DNA from: Flaveria trinervia
Taxonomy: Eukaryota; Streptophyta; Magnoliopsida; Asterales; Asteraceae
Reading direction: 5' to 3'
Length of the DNA: 64,000 bases
Assembly: GCA_025506515.1 (NCBI GenBank)
Contig: CM046442.1
Location: 12,925,406-12,989,405 of the forward strand
Below are positions 1-11,545 of the stretch, in pieces. The translations under genes and the position numbers were made by a program. Every line of letters starts with the position of its first letter. Within the stretch, counting starts at the first letter, position 1. The notes under the pieces were generated by a model. It did not search any database, was not told the DNA's origin, and saw only the letters and a list, made by a program, of their open reading frames with translations.

Positions 1-378
1 GAGAAACAAAAGGTAATGCAACAGTAATAGATCCTATAGTTGTGCTATGAGAATCTTGAGCTATTATAGATGTAGAACATCTAGTCACTTGGTCTTTCTT
101 TGACTTCCACACCACCTTGGAAGTTTGGACTTGACCTTCAACACTTTGGAAGCTTTTAAGACTTCAGAAGTTTTGATAACTGGACCTTCGGAAGATTCTG
201 CAAACAGTGTAGCAGACTTCAGTGCTTCGGAAGCATTCCTTCCTTCTGAGACCAAATTTTCTTTCGAAGGCAATTTTCCACTTGCCTTCTTCTTAGTTTT
301 GGAGCTTTCGAAAGAAACAAATTTTCCTTCCAAAGCTTGAATCTTCTTGAAACTCTTGGAAGTCTTTGTCTTGGTCAT
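1..378 (-). pseudogene. copia Gag-protease spacer, fragment
   Basis: The 97-codon frame at 378-85 is Ser/Lys-rich and contains repeats of the bases CTTCGGAAG on the plus strand. Its end, KLPRWCGSQRKTK, looks like a frame-slipped form of the lysine-rich V-W-x-S-K motif that often precedes copia protease; the adjacent frame reads SKVVWKSKKDQ. No protease DSG motif appears before the window edge. This is probably the tail of the gag relic at 405-1040. Confidence 0.45.
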
Positions 379-404
379 GTGAAAAGTACCTTAGGATTGT
401 ATGG

Positions 405-1040
405 TCAATCCTTAGCAAGATGAGCAGTACTTTCACACATGACACACTCCATTTTCTTCTTCCCAAGAGCCTTTTGCTGAGAACAAGACTGACTCTGATC
501 ACATCCCTTCTCCACCTTCATCTTTGCTGAGATAGTCCTTTTGGGCTGAGGATTGTTCTTGGAGTTGGATGGTCTAGATTGTGTAGTAGTGGTACACAAC
601 AGATCAACCTTCTTCTTGGTGCTGAGATGATTTGAACATGAATCAGAACTCTTGACAGCCGAGTTTAGGTTGATGTCTTCAGTCTTCACTACTTCAAACC
701 CTGTAGAGATTAAAACTTGTTTCTGCTTAGAGTCGAAAGTAGCCTTGATCTCTTGAGCCTTCCTAGCTTTTCTTTTGCTCTTTCTGATCAAGTTCTTTCT
801 CATTGACTTGGTCATCATAGTCTTCTTCTTCTCCTCAGAAGGATAGTGGCCCTTCTTAGAATCCTCATCTTCACTCTTCTCAGAGGAATTCTTCACTATC
901 ACTTCATCCTCTTCACTTAAAGGGTCTATAAGAGGAAGCTCATCTTCACAAGTTTCACACCTGGGTGATCTTACAGACAAGATTATGTGTGGAGGAGCTA
1001 TCTCATTAGATCTTAGTCCCTGCTTGTTTTGATACAACAC
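405..1040 (-). pseudogene. copia gag, C-terminal part ending inside a second zinc knuckle
   Basis: A 211-codon frame with an acidic, Ser/Glu-rich start (about residues 30-60) followed by a Lys/Arg-rich stretch, as expected for the nucleocapsid side of Gag. It ends at CVMCESTAHLAKD followed directly by TGA (bases 407-405). The stop stands exactly where the fourth ligand of a CX2CX4HX4C knuckle should be, so a Cys codon has probably become TGA. Two knuckles in one Gag match the arrangement in copia element B at the other end of the window. Confidence 0.65.
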
Positions 1041-1810
1041 TTTGTTGTGCAGGGATAAGGTATCATGTTCTTGAAGGTCTTTTCTTCAAGAACACACTTT
1101 TCTGCCCTGGCTTTGCTGATCACAAGCTCAGCCTGGCACTCATTTAGTTTAGTTATGAGATTCTTGATCTGAGTCTTAAAATTTGTGTGCTTATATTTTA
1201 GAAATGAAATAGTTTTCTCTAAATCCTCTATCTTTAGTTTATAATCATTTTCAGACTTTCTAAAATCAGCTTTTAGGATGTTTAAGGAGTCAAGATCAGA
1301 TCTCATTTCTAAGTTGTAGGACATGTATCTATTAACTTTAGCAATGCATTCAGGGGTGCAGAGATGTTCCAATACCTTGGCTTCATCATGAGTTTCCATC
1401 AATGATTGGTTTAGAGAAGTATCTTCCACCCGAAAGCTCCAGTCCAAGCCTCCTTCTTCAACAGTAATAGCAGCTTGCTGCTTTGGCTTCTCATTCTCGG
1501 TAGCCTTGTTAGTGTAGTTTGGTCTAGATTGTGCTTGGCCACCATTTGTTCTTGGTGTCTTATACTCCCTGGCAAAGTGGCCCATCAAGTTACAGTTGTA
1601 ACACTTGACTTTGCTTTTGTCCAGTCCAAACTTTCCACTGGTTGTATTACTGGGGAACTTCCTTCTGGTCCGCTTGTAGAACTTCTTGGCTCTATGAGTA
1701 AGAAGAGCCATCTGCTGGACTATTTTCATGTACTCCAGATCATCTGGATGGATACAGTCCAGGTCTTCAAGGGTGAAAAGATAGCTGCCACAACTTTCAT
1801 CAGATGACAC
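1013..1810 (-). pseudogene. copia gag, central part with first zinc knuckle
   Basis: This 265-codon open stretch contains a CCHC-type zinc knuckle, CYNCNLMGHFAREY, near residues 70-83. The spacing is right for CX2CX4HX4C, but the last cysteine is tyrosine, so metal and RNA binding is probably lost. Before it is a basic stretch (KKFYKRTRRKFP); after it come an acidic linker and a heptad-like segment (about residues 170-250) that could form a coiled coil. It overlaps the next gag piece (405-1040) by 28 bases in a different frame, which points to a frameshift rather than a designed overlap. Confidence 0.7.
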
Positions 1811-1942
1811 GAAGGCTTGAGAAGAACTTGTCTCTTGGAATGGGCTTCCTTGAGTGTAGTTCTCCCTTGGTGTCTCAGGAAAGGTGATGAAAGGAACCTT
1901 TTATGAGTTGTCAGGGTTATAAGATGCTATTGGGGTTCTATG

Positions 1943-2604
1943 CTATCTCTTGCAACTACATGAAGGGCTGAACCCATTTGATTGTTGGAGCATGTTCATC
2001 TCTCTCTGGTAGCCACTGAGAATCCCATATAAGTCTGTCAGAGTGAGAGTTTTAAGATTTTTAGTTCTATTGATAACCACACAGTAGTGTGTCCATTGCC
2101 TAAGAAGTGAGGACATGAACTTCCTTACAATTTCTCTGTTTTCAAGAGCAATTCCTCCATCCACTAGGGTATCCATAATTTCAACATACCTGAAGTATTG
2201 TTGAGTCATGGTTTCACCTGCTTTGAAGGTGAAATTTTCAAACCGCTGCTTCAGGAGATCCTTCTTGTTCTCTTTTGATTCAGAGAACCCTCATACATCA
2301 GTTTTAATGCATCCCACAACTGCTTAGTTGTTTTGCATTTCTTGAACCTATGTACATAGAGTTTGGAAGAGAGAAGGGCTGTCATGGCCTTTTGGTCAAT
2401 CTATACTCTCTTTCTATCTTCATCTGAATAGTTAGCTACAGCCTTAGGGATCATACCACCACCATTAGCAGAGGGGGTGCTTGGTATGTAAGGTCCATTT
2501 TCAGTAGACTCCCACATTCTTGAGTCTAGAGACCTGATGAAACCTTCCATTCTTTGGCACCAGGTGTCAAAGTCATCAAGAGTGATTAGTGGGGACTTGT
2601 TCAT
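1943..2604 (-). pseudogene. copia gag, N-terminal part
   Basis: An ATG at 2604 opens a frame whose first residues (LITLDDFDTWCQRMEGFI, then a W-E-S-x-E motif) match the start of plant copia Gag proteins of the DUF4219/UBN2 type, which form the particle that packages element RNA. The frame stops near 2401. Homologous sequence continues in another frame at 2400-2210 and again as an open stretch at 2209-1943, which contains the usual YFRYVEIMDTL and W-T-H-Y segments. At least one frameshift and one stop therefore separate the pieces. The start is supported by its position 40 bases inside the LTR and primer-site remnant. It cannot make a full Gag as it stands. Confidence 0.75.
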
Positions 2605-2634
2605 GGTTCAAGTTTCCATATCAGTTTTGGAAAT

Positions 2635-2643
2635 GGCTACCAT
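2635..2643 (-). promoter_or_regulatory. decayed tRNA primer binding site
   Basis: Just inside the LTR edge the minus strand reads TGGTAGCC, which can be aligned with the initiator-Met-tRNA primer site TGGTATCAGAGCC if TCAGA is missing. Its position between the LTR and the gag ATG supports the call. Intact versions are present at 54834, 58179 and 30257. Confidence 0.45.
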
Positions 2644-2644
2644 T

Positions 2645-3436
2645 TGATAAGTTAAGTATTTTGTGTGGTCACTTACAACATAACAACACAATGAGGAGAT
2701 TAACATGACTAATCAAACAGTGAGACTGGATTAACCACAAGAAATGATACTAAGTACACAAGTAAATAAGAGACAGAACAAGATAGCAAAACACACAAGG
2801 AGATTGTTTTCAAGATTGTAGTATATTACCTTCTCAAGTTCTATTACAAGTGTTACAAAACATAAAGGAAAGTTACAAGTACTTGAGATACATAACTACA
2901 TCCTACAGCTAGCCATACTTTGAAGGCTAGTTGGATACAATTGACTAGACACAAACAAAATCAATTGTAGAGTCAAAAGGCAGATTGCCTTTTGACTTGT
3001 GACTATGACATGCCATAGCTCACATCCTAATCAATTAGAAAAAGGATGAAGTACATGAAGTAGAAAGTTACAGACTCAAGACCTCATTGCACAGTTACTA
3101 AAAGCATGCACCTTTTCACCTACTCATGTAAGTTAGTGACTTTACTCAGTTGCAGTGGGAAGGGGGTCCAGCTTTATGTAAAGTACATCGGATAAAGCAT
3201 GTATACTAAAAGTCTTCGGAAGAAATCTGTCTTCAAGTGTTGGCTTCAGAAGAATTTGTCTCTGAAGCTTCGGAAGACTTCATCTTTAGCTTCAGACGAT
3301 ATTGGTCTTGGCTTTGAAAGATTTCACACTTGGAATATTTATGTTGCTTATGTGAAACTTCCGAAGCATTCTTCTTCAATGCACTTGTGCATGCATGCAG
3401 GAGACTTTAAGTGTTTGAGTTGCATGAGCCTTAACA
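2645..3436 (-). repeat. 5' LTR of the minus-strand copia element
   Basis: The left edge (TGATAAG on the plus strand) lies next to the decayed primer site. The right edge is placed at TTAACA, so that the minus strand would start TGTTAAGG, the usual TGTT start of copia LTRs. The left edge is better supported than the right. The block 3200-3390 has repeated CTTCGGAAG or GAAG-type motifs that may be enhancer-like. No coding content is believed; the open frame at 3199-3441 is made of these repeats. Confidence 0.5.
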
Positions 3437-4989
3437 TATAATCCTTACACTTTACATATGTAACTATGGGTTACGTATACAATTAGAAAGATTTAAGTGT
3501 AATCCATGCGCCTAAACAGTAGCCCATGCGCCTAAGATTACATTAAAAATGTTTTAAGTATAGCCCATGCGCCTGAACAGTGGTCCATGTGCCTAGAAAT
3601 GTTAGCCGGACGACTAAGTGTAGGGCCATGCGTCCCAATAGTGCCCATGCGCCCAAGTGGCTCATGCGCCTAAGTGTCCATGCGTTTGAATTATCCATGC
3701 GTCTAATGTTCATACGCACAAATAGTGTCCGTGCGCCTGAATAGTTCATGCTCCTAAAGTGAAAAATGATTAAGTGTTGGCTGATGCACCTACATAGTGA
3801 TAAAACGCCAGAACAGGGCTCATGCGCCCAAATAGTTCCCATGCGCCTAAGCACTTAGAAATTTTTACAGAATTTCCTGGGAGTCTGTGCTTTAGGGTTT
3901 TGACCGAGGTTGACTAAGGGCTTATTAATGATGATGTTTCATGCATGATATGATTATCTATGATTGTTCCTTATTATTGTTATTGCTATTATTATTATTA
4001 CTTATAGTATGTGACTTTACGTGGTATGTTATTATCGTAACGTAAAGTATATCGTAATAATAAAGTGTAAGAGCAATAAAGAAAAGAAGAGGAACATTAA
4101 TGAAAATGTTAACAAGTCTTGCAAGCTTACAGGAGGTACACGACCATGTTGTCGTTAGCTCAACTGTGCTGCGGGTTAGCTACCCTATTATGCACACAGG
4201 GTCAATCAATTGAGATTGCCAGGACCTTTGTAGCATGCCCTGGGTGATTGGGTTAGCCTTGTACACAGTACACAGAACCCTTTCGAGGGATACATGTGAC
4301 CCTTTCGAGGGATATAGTTGACCCTCGAATTCGAGGGATACAGTTGACCCTTTCGAGGGATATAGTTGACCCTTTCGAGGGATATAGTTGACCCTTTCGA
4401 GGGATATAGTTGACCCTTTCGAGGGATATAGATGGCCCATCACCGTTTTCCATCGCGCATACAGTTGGGGTATTGTTCACTAGTCCATACAGAAAGTAAA
4501 ACATAAAGATAAAAGTTTACAGAACAGACAATGCATACAGTAAAGAGAACGAACAGTATTTGTTCATATAGTTAATGTGTGCTCGCATATACAATATAGA
4601 GTTGTATTTTGCAGAAAAGAGTATTTTTTTATATACAACATATAGAAAGTATTTTATTACTTTAAAACTAGAGCTCACTCAGTAACACTGACTTTTATAC
4701 ATTTTCAGTTGGCAGGTAATTATTGCTGAGGATGGCACGAGGGTGAAGCTACTCGGCAGGGAAAGACTGACATCCATTCGTATTTTATGTTTCTGTTGTT
4801 TTGTAATGCGTTAAAACAATTCTTTTGTAAACCGTTAATGATGTTGTATTGCTTAACAACAGTGTTTTAAATGAAATAAATGGTTTTTGATAAATCATTT
4901 CCGCTGCTTAAGTTTGTATAATTATAATGTATAGTGTTTTAATTGCTGTGATTGACCAACTGTGAGGTTTCCGAGAATGGGGCCTTACA
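3437..4989 (+). repeat. gypsy-type LTR (family 2), 3' part
   Basis: It ends GGGGCCTTACA, the 3' end shared by the gypsy LTRs in this window. It aligns along its length with the complete solo LTR at 46083-48106, including the CATGCGCC-type array (3500-3870), the TTGGCAGGTAA block (4710) and the terminal block. The first roughly 600 bases of the family are absent, apparently displaced by the copia element on the left. No primer site follows its end, so it is a solo or 3' LTR. Confidence 0.75.
4275..4433. repeat. 22-bp tandem array inside the LTR
   Basis: Seven consecutive units, most of them the 22-bp form GACCCTTTCGAGGGATATAGTT, one unit being slightly longer. The related LTR at 46083-48106 has no such array at the equivalent position (about 47530-47560), so the expansion is specific to this copy. 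Confidence 0.9.
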
Positions 4990-5409
4990 TAATAGATCCT
5001 TCATATCAATGAGATCTTGCACAGTAATAATATAATAGAATGGTGATATTATATTGCTTATTTGTTTCTATTAAGAATATGTAATAATATTCTAGCATCG
5101 TAATAGTATTCTTATAACATGTTATATATTTTGACTTGTCGTTTTTTACTTTCGTCATTAATTCTTATTTTTTTAATTCTTTATTTAGAAAAATATAAAC
5201 TTTAAGATCTAGAAACAATAGGTCTAGATCCTTTTGTATAGGCTACGAACTTTAATCAACTTTTGTAATGAACATTCGTAATTTATTATTTTTATGCATA
5301 TAGGTTAACCCATATATGTGTTGATTTGTGTGTATGATTGCCGATTCAAACATTATACTTAGTTAATTTCAGGAATTGACTACGTGTAAGAAACATCTAC
5401 GAATGAAAA
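4990..5409 (+). other. Composite unit H1, segment a (LTR-like)
   Basis: AT-rich sequence that is nearly identical to 12338-12766. It resumes at 7471 after a solo LTR insertion. With segments 7471-7756 and 9919-10280 it forms an LTR-like block. No coding sequence is seen. Confidence 0.7.
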
Positions 5410-7470
5410 TGTAAAGCCCCGTTCTCGGGACGCTTACAGCTGGTAAATCATTGCACAAAAAACATACATTTTCATTTATCTTACATAAATATTGCAGCGG
5501 AAACATTTAAACAAAACATTCCATTTCAATATAATAGCTTTTGCAAAATAATACATCGTTATCAGTTACAAAATACGTTGTTGCATTACATCACAAAATC
5601 ATTAAATAAATGGATGCCATCCCAAAAGAGTTGAGTAGCCACCTCGTGCCATCCTCAGCAATCATTACCTGCCAACTGGAAATACATCAAAGTCAGCGTT
5701 GCTGAGTGAGTTATAGTTTTAAGATAAAACATACTTTTCTTTCGTTAAAACCGTTTTTTACTTTCATGTGATCATACAACATACGTACACATAGATAATA
5801 TTATTATTATCTTCTTTAATCTTCCATGCTTTCATTCTTTCATCATTACTTCTTTCTTTTCCTTTAACCATAAACTTTACCCAGCTATTTCCTGGTACTG
5901 GACCTAGGTCTATCATAGACCAGTTATAACGGTGCATCGCACCTCTGATCACAGTACCTAGGGTAGAGTTTAGGAGTACCACTGCTATATGTAATACCTA
6001 GTTATTCCTGGTCCTGGACCTAGGTCTATCATAGACCAGCTATAACGGTGCATCGCACCTCTGGTCGCTGTACCTAGGGTATGCAGCAATGGGGCTATAC
6101 AAATAGTCAATCACAAGGAAAAACCCCAATGTGCATCCTCCCGGGGTAGCGAACCCGCACACCGTTGGGCTAACACCTTTTAATGGCGTGTCCCGACTAA
6201 CTATGCTTGCAAGACTTTCTTTACTTTATCATTCATTAATGCATGCATTTTGACTTCAGGTTCCTCTTTTCGTTATCTTTCAATTTACCTTACATAATAC
6301 TTTTACTTCATTCATTAACATTCATCATAAAGCCATGGAAAGATAAACATACATCATAATAAGGAACATTAACATACACAATCATCATCATACAAGGCAA
6401 CATCATACATACATAACATGCATAATCATGCAACATCATCATCATCATGCCCAACATGCTCTCTAAGGCCTCAACAGTCGTCTTACATGAACTTACGGGA
6501 ATTTCCATGTCAAAACCTACATCTGCACTTCCCCCAAAAGGCAGAAGTTAAACTACAGATTTCCTCAGGTGCAACAGCCCTATTTGGGTATATGGACACC
6601 CTTCAGTCGCATGGACCCCATGTGACTGAACATCATGCGAATAGACCAACGCGGATGAACACCAATGCAGATGAACGCCCAATCGTGCGAATGAAACTAG
6701 TGCTGATGGACTCCATGTGGATGAGTCCCATGCGAATGGACCTAATGCGGATGGAACTAATGCGGATGAGCATTTATGCGACTGGGCTCTCAGTCGTGCG
6801 AATGAACCCTCAGTCGTGCGAATGAACCTTAATCGTGCGAATGAACCTCAATCGCACCCCAATCGGCCATATGGCCTCCATTCGGTCGCCTAGCCCTAGC
6901 TGGTGCAGAATGTAGTTCATCCCGAACCCACCCAATCAGCTATTTTCGACCTCCAAGCTTATCTAAACCCATTCTAAGCCCAAATCAACCATCCTAAACC
7001 TTAGGAATGCATACCACAACACCATTCAAGCACACACAAGCTCAAAAGCAAGACCCAAACGAATACACACACATACACATACACAAACGGGCCAAACACA
7101 TACACACTCAAAATCCTGATTTTTCCGATGTGTTCCTGCCCCAAAATCATTCAAAAACGTGTAAAAGAGGGGTCCTAGAACTCACACAAATGACCACAAC
7201 GAGAAAAGCTTTGATTTGACCTGCTTCTCAATGATTTTGCTCACTCGAATCAACCCGAACCAACTTTTCTCCCTTTTTCTCTTCTTTCTTTCTTCTCCTC
7301 TTTGTTTGCTAAAAATGTGGGTGTGGGGAGAGGGTAATGGCTGCCCTATCCTTACAAATATCACCACATAGCCAACTTTCTCTCGTTGGCGAGTTTGGTC
7401 CCCCGAATTTGGATTTTATTTTTTTTCTTCATTCGTCGGCTTCAACATAAATAAATAACCGGGTGTTACA
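5410..7470 (-). mobile_element. solo gypsy-type LTR (family 1), TSD GAAAA
   Basis: On the plus strand it starts TGTAAAGCCCCGTTC and ends CCGGGTGTTACA, the reverse complement of TGTAACACCCGG...CCTTACA. The 5-bp target duplication GAAAA lies at 5405-5409 and 7471-7475, and the unoccupied site is present once in the paralogous H2 copy near 12762. There is no internal region, primer site or polypurine tract, so it is a solo LTR left by LTR-LTR recombination. It contains the TGCG-type motif array (6585-6895), the GGTCTATCATAGACC palindrome and the conserved GTGAGTTCTAG block (minus strand, about 7140-7190). Confidence 0.9.
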
Positions 7471-7756
7471 GAAAATTTATGTTCTTCTGTAGATATCTTT
7501 CTTACAAGAAGTACATCCGAAGAACATCTACCGATAAACATCAGTGCAATGAGAGTACTACAAGACCAAAGACACCGATGAACAACAGACACGGAAAGCA
7601 TCAAGTGAAGACTTCTACGGAAGAGCAAACTCATGCAGAAGACAAAGTTGTTGCGGAAGACCAAACACTTGTACTTAAATGATACAAGTTTTGTTATTTC
7701 CTTAACAGAACACGTATGGCTATAAATACAGGTCTTAGGTTTCACATCAAGGAGAC
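7471..7756 (+). other. Composite unit H1, segment b (LTR-like, with TATA box)
   Basis: Continues 4990-5409 after the solo LTR and aligns with 12767-13042. It carries TATAAATA at 7721-7728, so the plus strand looks like the promoter side of a copia-type LTR. Repeated GAAGAC or GAAGAGC motifs precede the TATA box, as in many copia U3 regions. The short open frames on both strands here are not believed to be genes. Confidence 0.6.
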
Positions 7757-9913
7757 TGTAAGGCCTTGTTCCCGGGACACTTACAGCTAGTCAATCATTG
7801 CATATAAAACATATATTTACATTTATCTTAAATAAAACTGCAGCGGAAACATTTAAAAATGACATTTCATTTCATTATAAAGACTTTTGCAAAATAATAC
7901 GTCGTTATCACACTACAAAATACTTGTTGCATTACATCACAAACGCATTATAAAAAATGGATGCCATCCAAAAGAGCTGAGTAGCCGCCGCGTGCCATCC
8001 TCAACAACTATTACCTGTCAACTGGAAACACATAAAAGTCAGCAATGTTAAGTGAGTTCTAGTTTTATAATAAAACATACGTTTGTTTCATTAAAACCGT
8101 TCTTTACTTTCATGTGATCATACATCATACGTACACATAGATAATATCATTATTATCTTCATCGTTCATTCTTTAACTTTCGTTCATTCATCGTACACCA
8201 TTATCATTCACATTCATACATACTTTCTTTCTTTCATCGTACGTTCATTTCTTTTGATGACATGTACATTACCCCGATCATTGTGCATGAAGCAGGTAAC
8301 TGGGCCTGAGGTCTTTCATAGACCTCAAACATTGGGCACGGAGCTAACTCCAGTACCTAGGGCAAGTACATTCACCACTTATCTTTTCTCTTTCATTCCA
8401 GATCAATGCCATATGCTATACCCCAAACATTGTGCACGAAGCGGGTAACTAAGCCTTAGGTCTTTCATAGACCTCAAACATTATGCACGAAGCTGACTCC
8501 AGCACTTAGGGCAAAAGGCAAGGATCCAATACATATGGTCAATCACAAAGATTGGACCCCAGTGTGCATCCTTCCGGGGTAGCTAACCCGCACACCGTTG
8601 AGCTAACACCCTTCATTAGATGTGCACCTCCATACATTTGCTTGCAAGCCTTTTTTACATTCATTCGTTCATTAATGCATGCATTCATTCATCATGTTCC
8701 TCTTTTTATTATCTTCCACTTTACGTTACATAATACTTTCATTTCATTCATTTACATTGCATGTAAAGCCCAGGGAAAATAATCATACATAATAATAAGG
8801 AACATCATCATAAATAGATAGCATTATCATACAGGGCATCATCATACATACATAGCATACATCATGCATAATCATACAACGTCATACATCATCAACATGC
8901 CCAACATAGCGTCTATGACCTCAAAAATCAACTTATATGAACTCCTGGGAACCTTCCACATCAAAACTTACATCTGCACTTTTCCCCGAAAGTCAGTAAA
9001 TAAACTACGTTTTCCTCGAGTGCACAAGCCCTACTTTGGCGTATGGGTACCCTTCAGTGGCATGGCCTTCCAGGCGACAGAACACCATGTGAATGGATAA
9101 TATGCAAATGGACACCCATGCGAATGGACCTAATGCGGATGAACACTAATGCGGATGGGCACCTGTGCGAATGGACTTAATGCGGATGAACACTTAGGCG
9201 AATGGACCTCAGTCGCACGACTCCCCATGCGAATGGCCCTTAGTCGTGCGTCACACAAGCGTATGGACCCCAGTCGCACGACTCACATGCGAATGAACCT
9301 CAGTCGCACTCCTTTCGGTCGTATGGCTTCCATTCGGTCGCCTAGCCTTAGTTGATGCAGAATGCAATTCATCCCAAACCCAATCTACCATTTTTGACCT
9401 CCAAGCTCTTCCAAACCTCTTCTAAGCCCAAAAAAAGCCATCCTAAATCTTATGAATACATACCACAACATCATTCAAGCATACACAAGCCCAGAAACAA
9501 ACACCACTCGCATCACACACAAACACATACACACGGGTCAAACACACACATTTCAAAAACGGGTTTCACTATGTGTTCCAGCCCCATATCAGTTGAAAAC
9601 GTGTAAAAGAGGGGTCCTAGAACTCACACAAACAACACCATCGATTAGAGCTTCGATTCAACCCGCTACACTTCGATTTTCATGCTCAAATCCACCCGAA
9701 CCAAGCTTTTTCTCCCTTTTTCTCATTTTTCTCCTTCTCTCCTCTCTTTGGCTGAGTTTTTCCTGCAAGTGTGGGGAGGGTGTGGGCTGCCCTCCCCTCT
9801 TATTCCTCTACTCATCCAATCTTTCTCTCGTTTTGGCGAGTTTGGTCCCCGACTTTGGACTTTATTTCTTTTTCTTCTTTCTTCGGCTTCAAAGAAAATA
9901 TCCGGGTGTTACA
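7757..9913 (-). mobile_element. solo gypsy-type LTR (family 1), imperfect TSD
   Basis: It starts TGTAAGGCCTTGTTC and ends CCGGGTGTTACA on the plus strand. Flanks are GAGAC (7752-7756) and AAGAC (9914-9918), a 4/5 match. The uninterrupted site is GGAGACGAAAAAATAC in H2 near 13036. It has no internal domain. It shares the motif array (9050-9345), a palindrome of the form GGTCTTTCATAGACC (twice) and the conserved GTGAGTTCTAG block with the LTR at 5410-7470. Confidence 0.85.
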
Positions 9914-10283
9914 AAGACGGCAAAATAAATCCATCACATCAATCCACATGATCAACAGAACACAAAACCCTAGCAGCTGTCACATCATCACACCAAAATC
10001 ATCAACACAAGCATAGCAAAATATATTGTTAGCATTTATTGTTTGATTCTTTATAATCATTAATCAGTTTTAATGAATTACTTTTAATTCAAAAAATTTT
10101 CTTTTGCATATTATTGAAATCATTCAAGTGTTTATTTTCTATATTTATTGTTTTCAATATTTATATTTAATCAATTAAAAAATGATTAATGGTAATTCCG
10201 CGATCATTAAATCAAAACCAATCTAACATTGATAATTTCTTATTGCGATCATTGGATTCACAGGTGGTATTATCTTCTACTAA
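9914..10283 (+). other. Composite unit H1, segment c (end of LTR-like block)
   Basis: Aligns with 13043-13416 of H2. It ends near GGATTCACAGGTGGTATT; the GGTGGTATT could be a very weak copy of the TGGTATC primer site, but only the first seven bases fit. Immediately after, sequence of the opposite sense (copia integrase) begins. Confidence 0.55.
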
Positions 10284-10827
10284 TGCTCATCATATTGGTT
10301 GAACTAAAAAGATCCATATGAATCAATTTGAGTGGTGTTATGTTTGTATTAATAATTTTGGATTTATGTGACACTCTATGTTGTTTTCCTTTATAACACG
10401 AGGAACAATGATCTGAACAATAAAATTCTTTATTTGGAAAACCAACGGCTAAGTCTTTTTCACTAATTTATTCATATTCTTCATGTTAGAATGAACAAAC
10501 CTTTTATGCCACAACTAAGATTCATCTTCTGATGATTTAGACAACATGCATGTTTCATTGCTTGTGAGTGCAGTATTGTTCATATCTAACACATATGTGT
10601 TTGTTTTTGTTGATGCTCTAAGAAGGATCCGGTCTTTTGGAATTGAAAAACCTGATTTAAGAATGTACGAGTTAGTGTTATCAAATAATGTGATAAAATT
10701 TTGATCCCAGGTTTTAGACACACTTAGCAAATTATATTGTATATTTTCATAGTAATTTACTTTCTCAAATTTGAGCACACCATTAGTTACTATTACTCAC
10801 CAACTATTTTACCTCCCTTCTTGCCCC
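10284..10827 (-). pseudogene. copia pol fragment (pre-integrase and start of integrase)
   Basis: On the minus strand an 87-codon frame (10778-10515) reads LKFEKVNYYENIQYNLLSVS and later LRAS, the GAG-pre-integrase domain that lies between copia protease and integrase. About 200 bases further, in a broken frame, HMDLF followed by TNMMSI marks the start of the integrase core, which holds the first catalytic Asp. The sequence stops there, joined to the LTR-like block. The 5' (protease) side ends abruptly at about 10827, whereas the H2 copy (37743-38525) continues into protease and gag. Confidence 0.75.
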
Positions 10828-11022
10828 TCCTGCACAATTATGCGAATTTTAAAAAATCACCCGCCTTTTAGAAAAAATCAATTCTAGATTTATCCTTTTA
10901 ATCAAGACCCTTGATTCTATAGATCAAAGGTCATAATTAGTTTCTTTGGTTTTTTCTAAAATTTTGGTTATCTTTAGAATGTCCCTCTCTCTCTATATAT
11001 ATACACACACACACACACATGC
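10828..11022. other. AT-rich spacer ending in a CT/TA/CA microsatellite
   Basis: No coding signal seen. The final 40 bases are CTCTCT, TATATA and CACACA runs, which continue beyond the adjacent MITE. Confidence 0.6.
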
Positions 11023-11411
11023 AGGGGAGAGATCAAATGAAAACCATGTTTATAAATGAAAACAATGAAAACCACCACTTCCCAATCACATAATTTATAA
11101 TTGATTCGACCTTTTTATTGTTTAAAGTATATTTAAGTAAAATTCAAATTTATTTTTTGAGTTCATTATATATTATTAGTTGAAACACCAAGGAATAACA
11201 AAGGTAACGGAACGACTTACGCATACGTAATATGTATGAGTTATATGTACGTAACTTTTAGTTGTACACTTGTTAACACGTACGTACTTATACATAACCG
11301 CTACAAATATTTAACTATTAGTTGTATACATTGTACATGTACTTACATATATGTAACCCTTGGTTTTCATGGTTTTCATTTATAACATGGTTTTCAAGGG
11401 AACCCTCCCCT
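11023..11411. mobile_element. MITE-like element with about 52-bp terminal inverted repeats
   Basis: The left end (AGGGGAGAGATC, then TGAAAACCATG) and the reverse complement of the right end (AGGGGAGGGTTC, then TGAAAACCATG) match over roughly 52 bases with few differences. The interior (about 285 bp) is AT-rich with no open frame. It sits inside a CA/TA microsatellite, so the target duplication cannot be defined; a 9-bp duplication of a Mutator-like element is possible but not shown. No transposase is encoded. Confidence 0.7.
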
Positions 11412-11452
11412 ATACATACATACATACATACATATATATGTATATATATAGG

Positions 11453-11502
<50 letters not shown>

Positions 11503-11545
11503 GGTATATATACATACGCGCGCGCGCGCACACACACACACTTGG
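11412..11545. repeat. compound microsatellite (ATAC, TA, CA, CG)
   Basis: Runs of ATAC, CACACA, TATATA and a short CGCGCG block in direct succession. Translated frames here are artefacts of the repeat. Confidence 0.95.

Larger units (their letters stand above)
1..3436 (-). mobile_element. Ty1/copia retrotransposon, 5' half, cut by window edge
   Basis: Read on the minus strand this is a copia element in the order LTR (3436-2645), decayed primer site, gag (2604 to about 380) and the start of the pre-protease spacer, which runs off the window at base 1. Protease, integrase and reverse transcriptase would lie to the left and are not seen. The coding region is broken into four pieces by stops and frameshifts, so it is a relic. 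Its right neighbour is the 3' part of a gypsy-type LTR (3437-4989), which suggests that this copia inserted into that LTR. The matching left half and target duplication would be outside the window. The lineage is uncertain; two zinc-knuckle-like motifs in Gag recall Sirevirus-like elements. Confidence 0.8.

Noticed and set aside
7416..7745. 109-codon minus-strand frame, with a paralogue at 12744-13037
   Set aside because: It lies in an LTR-like block, spans an insertion point in H1 and has no recognisable domain. The similarity between copies is explained by DNA duplication.
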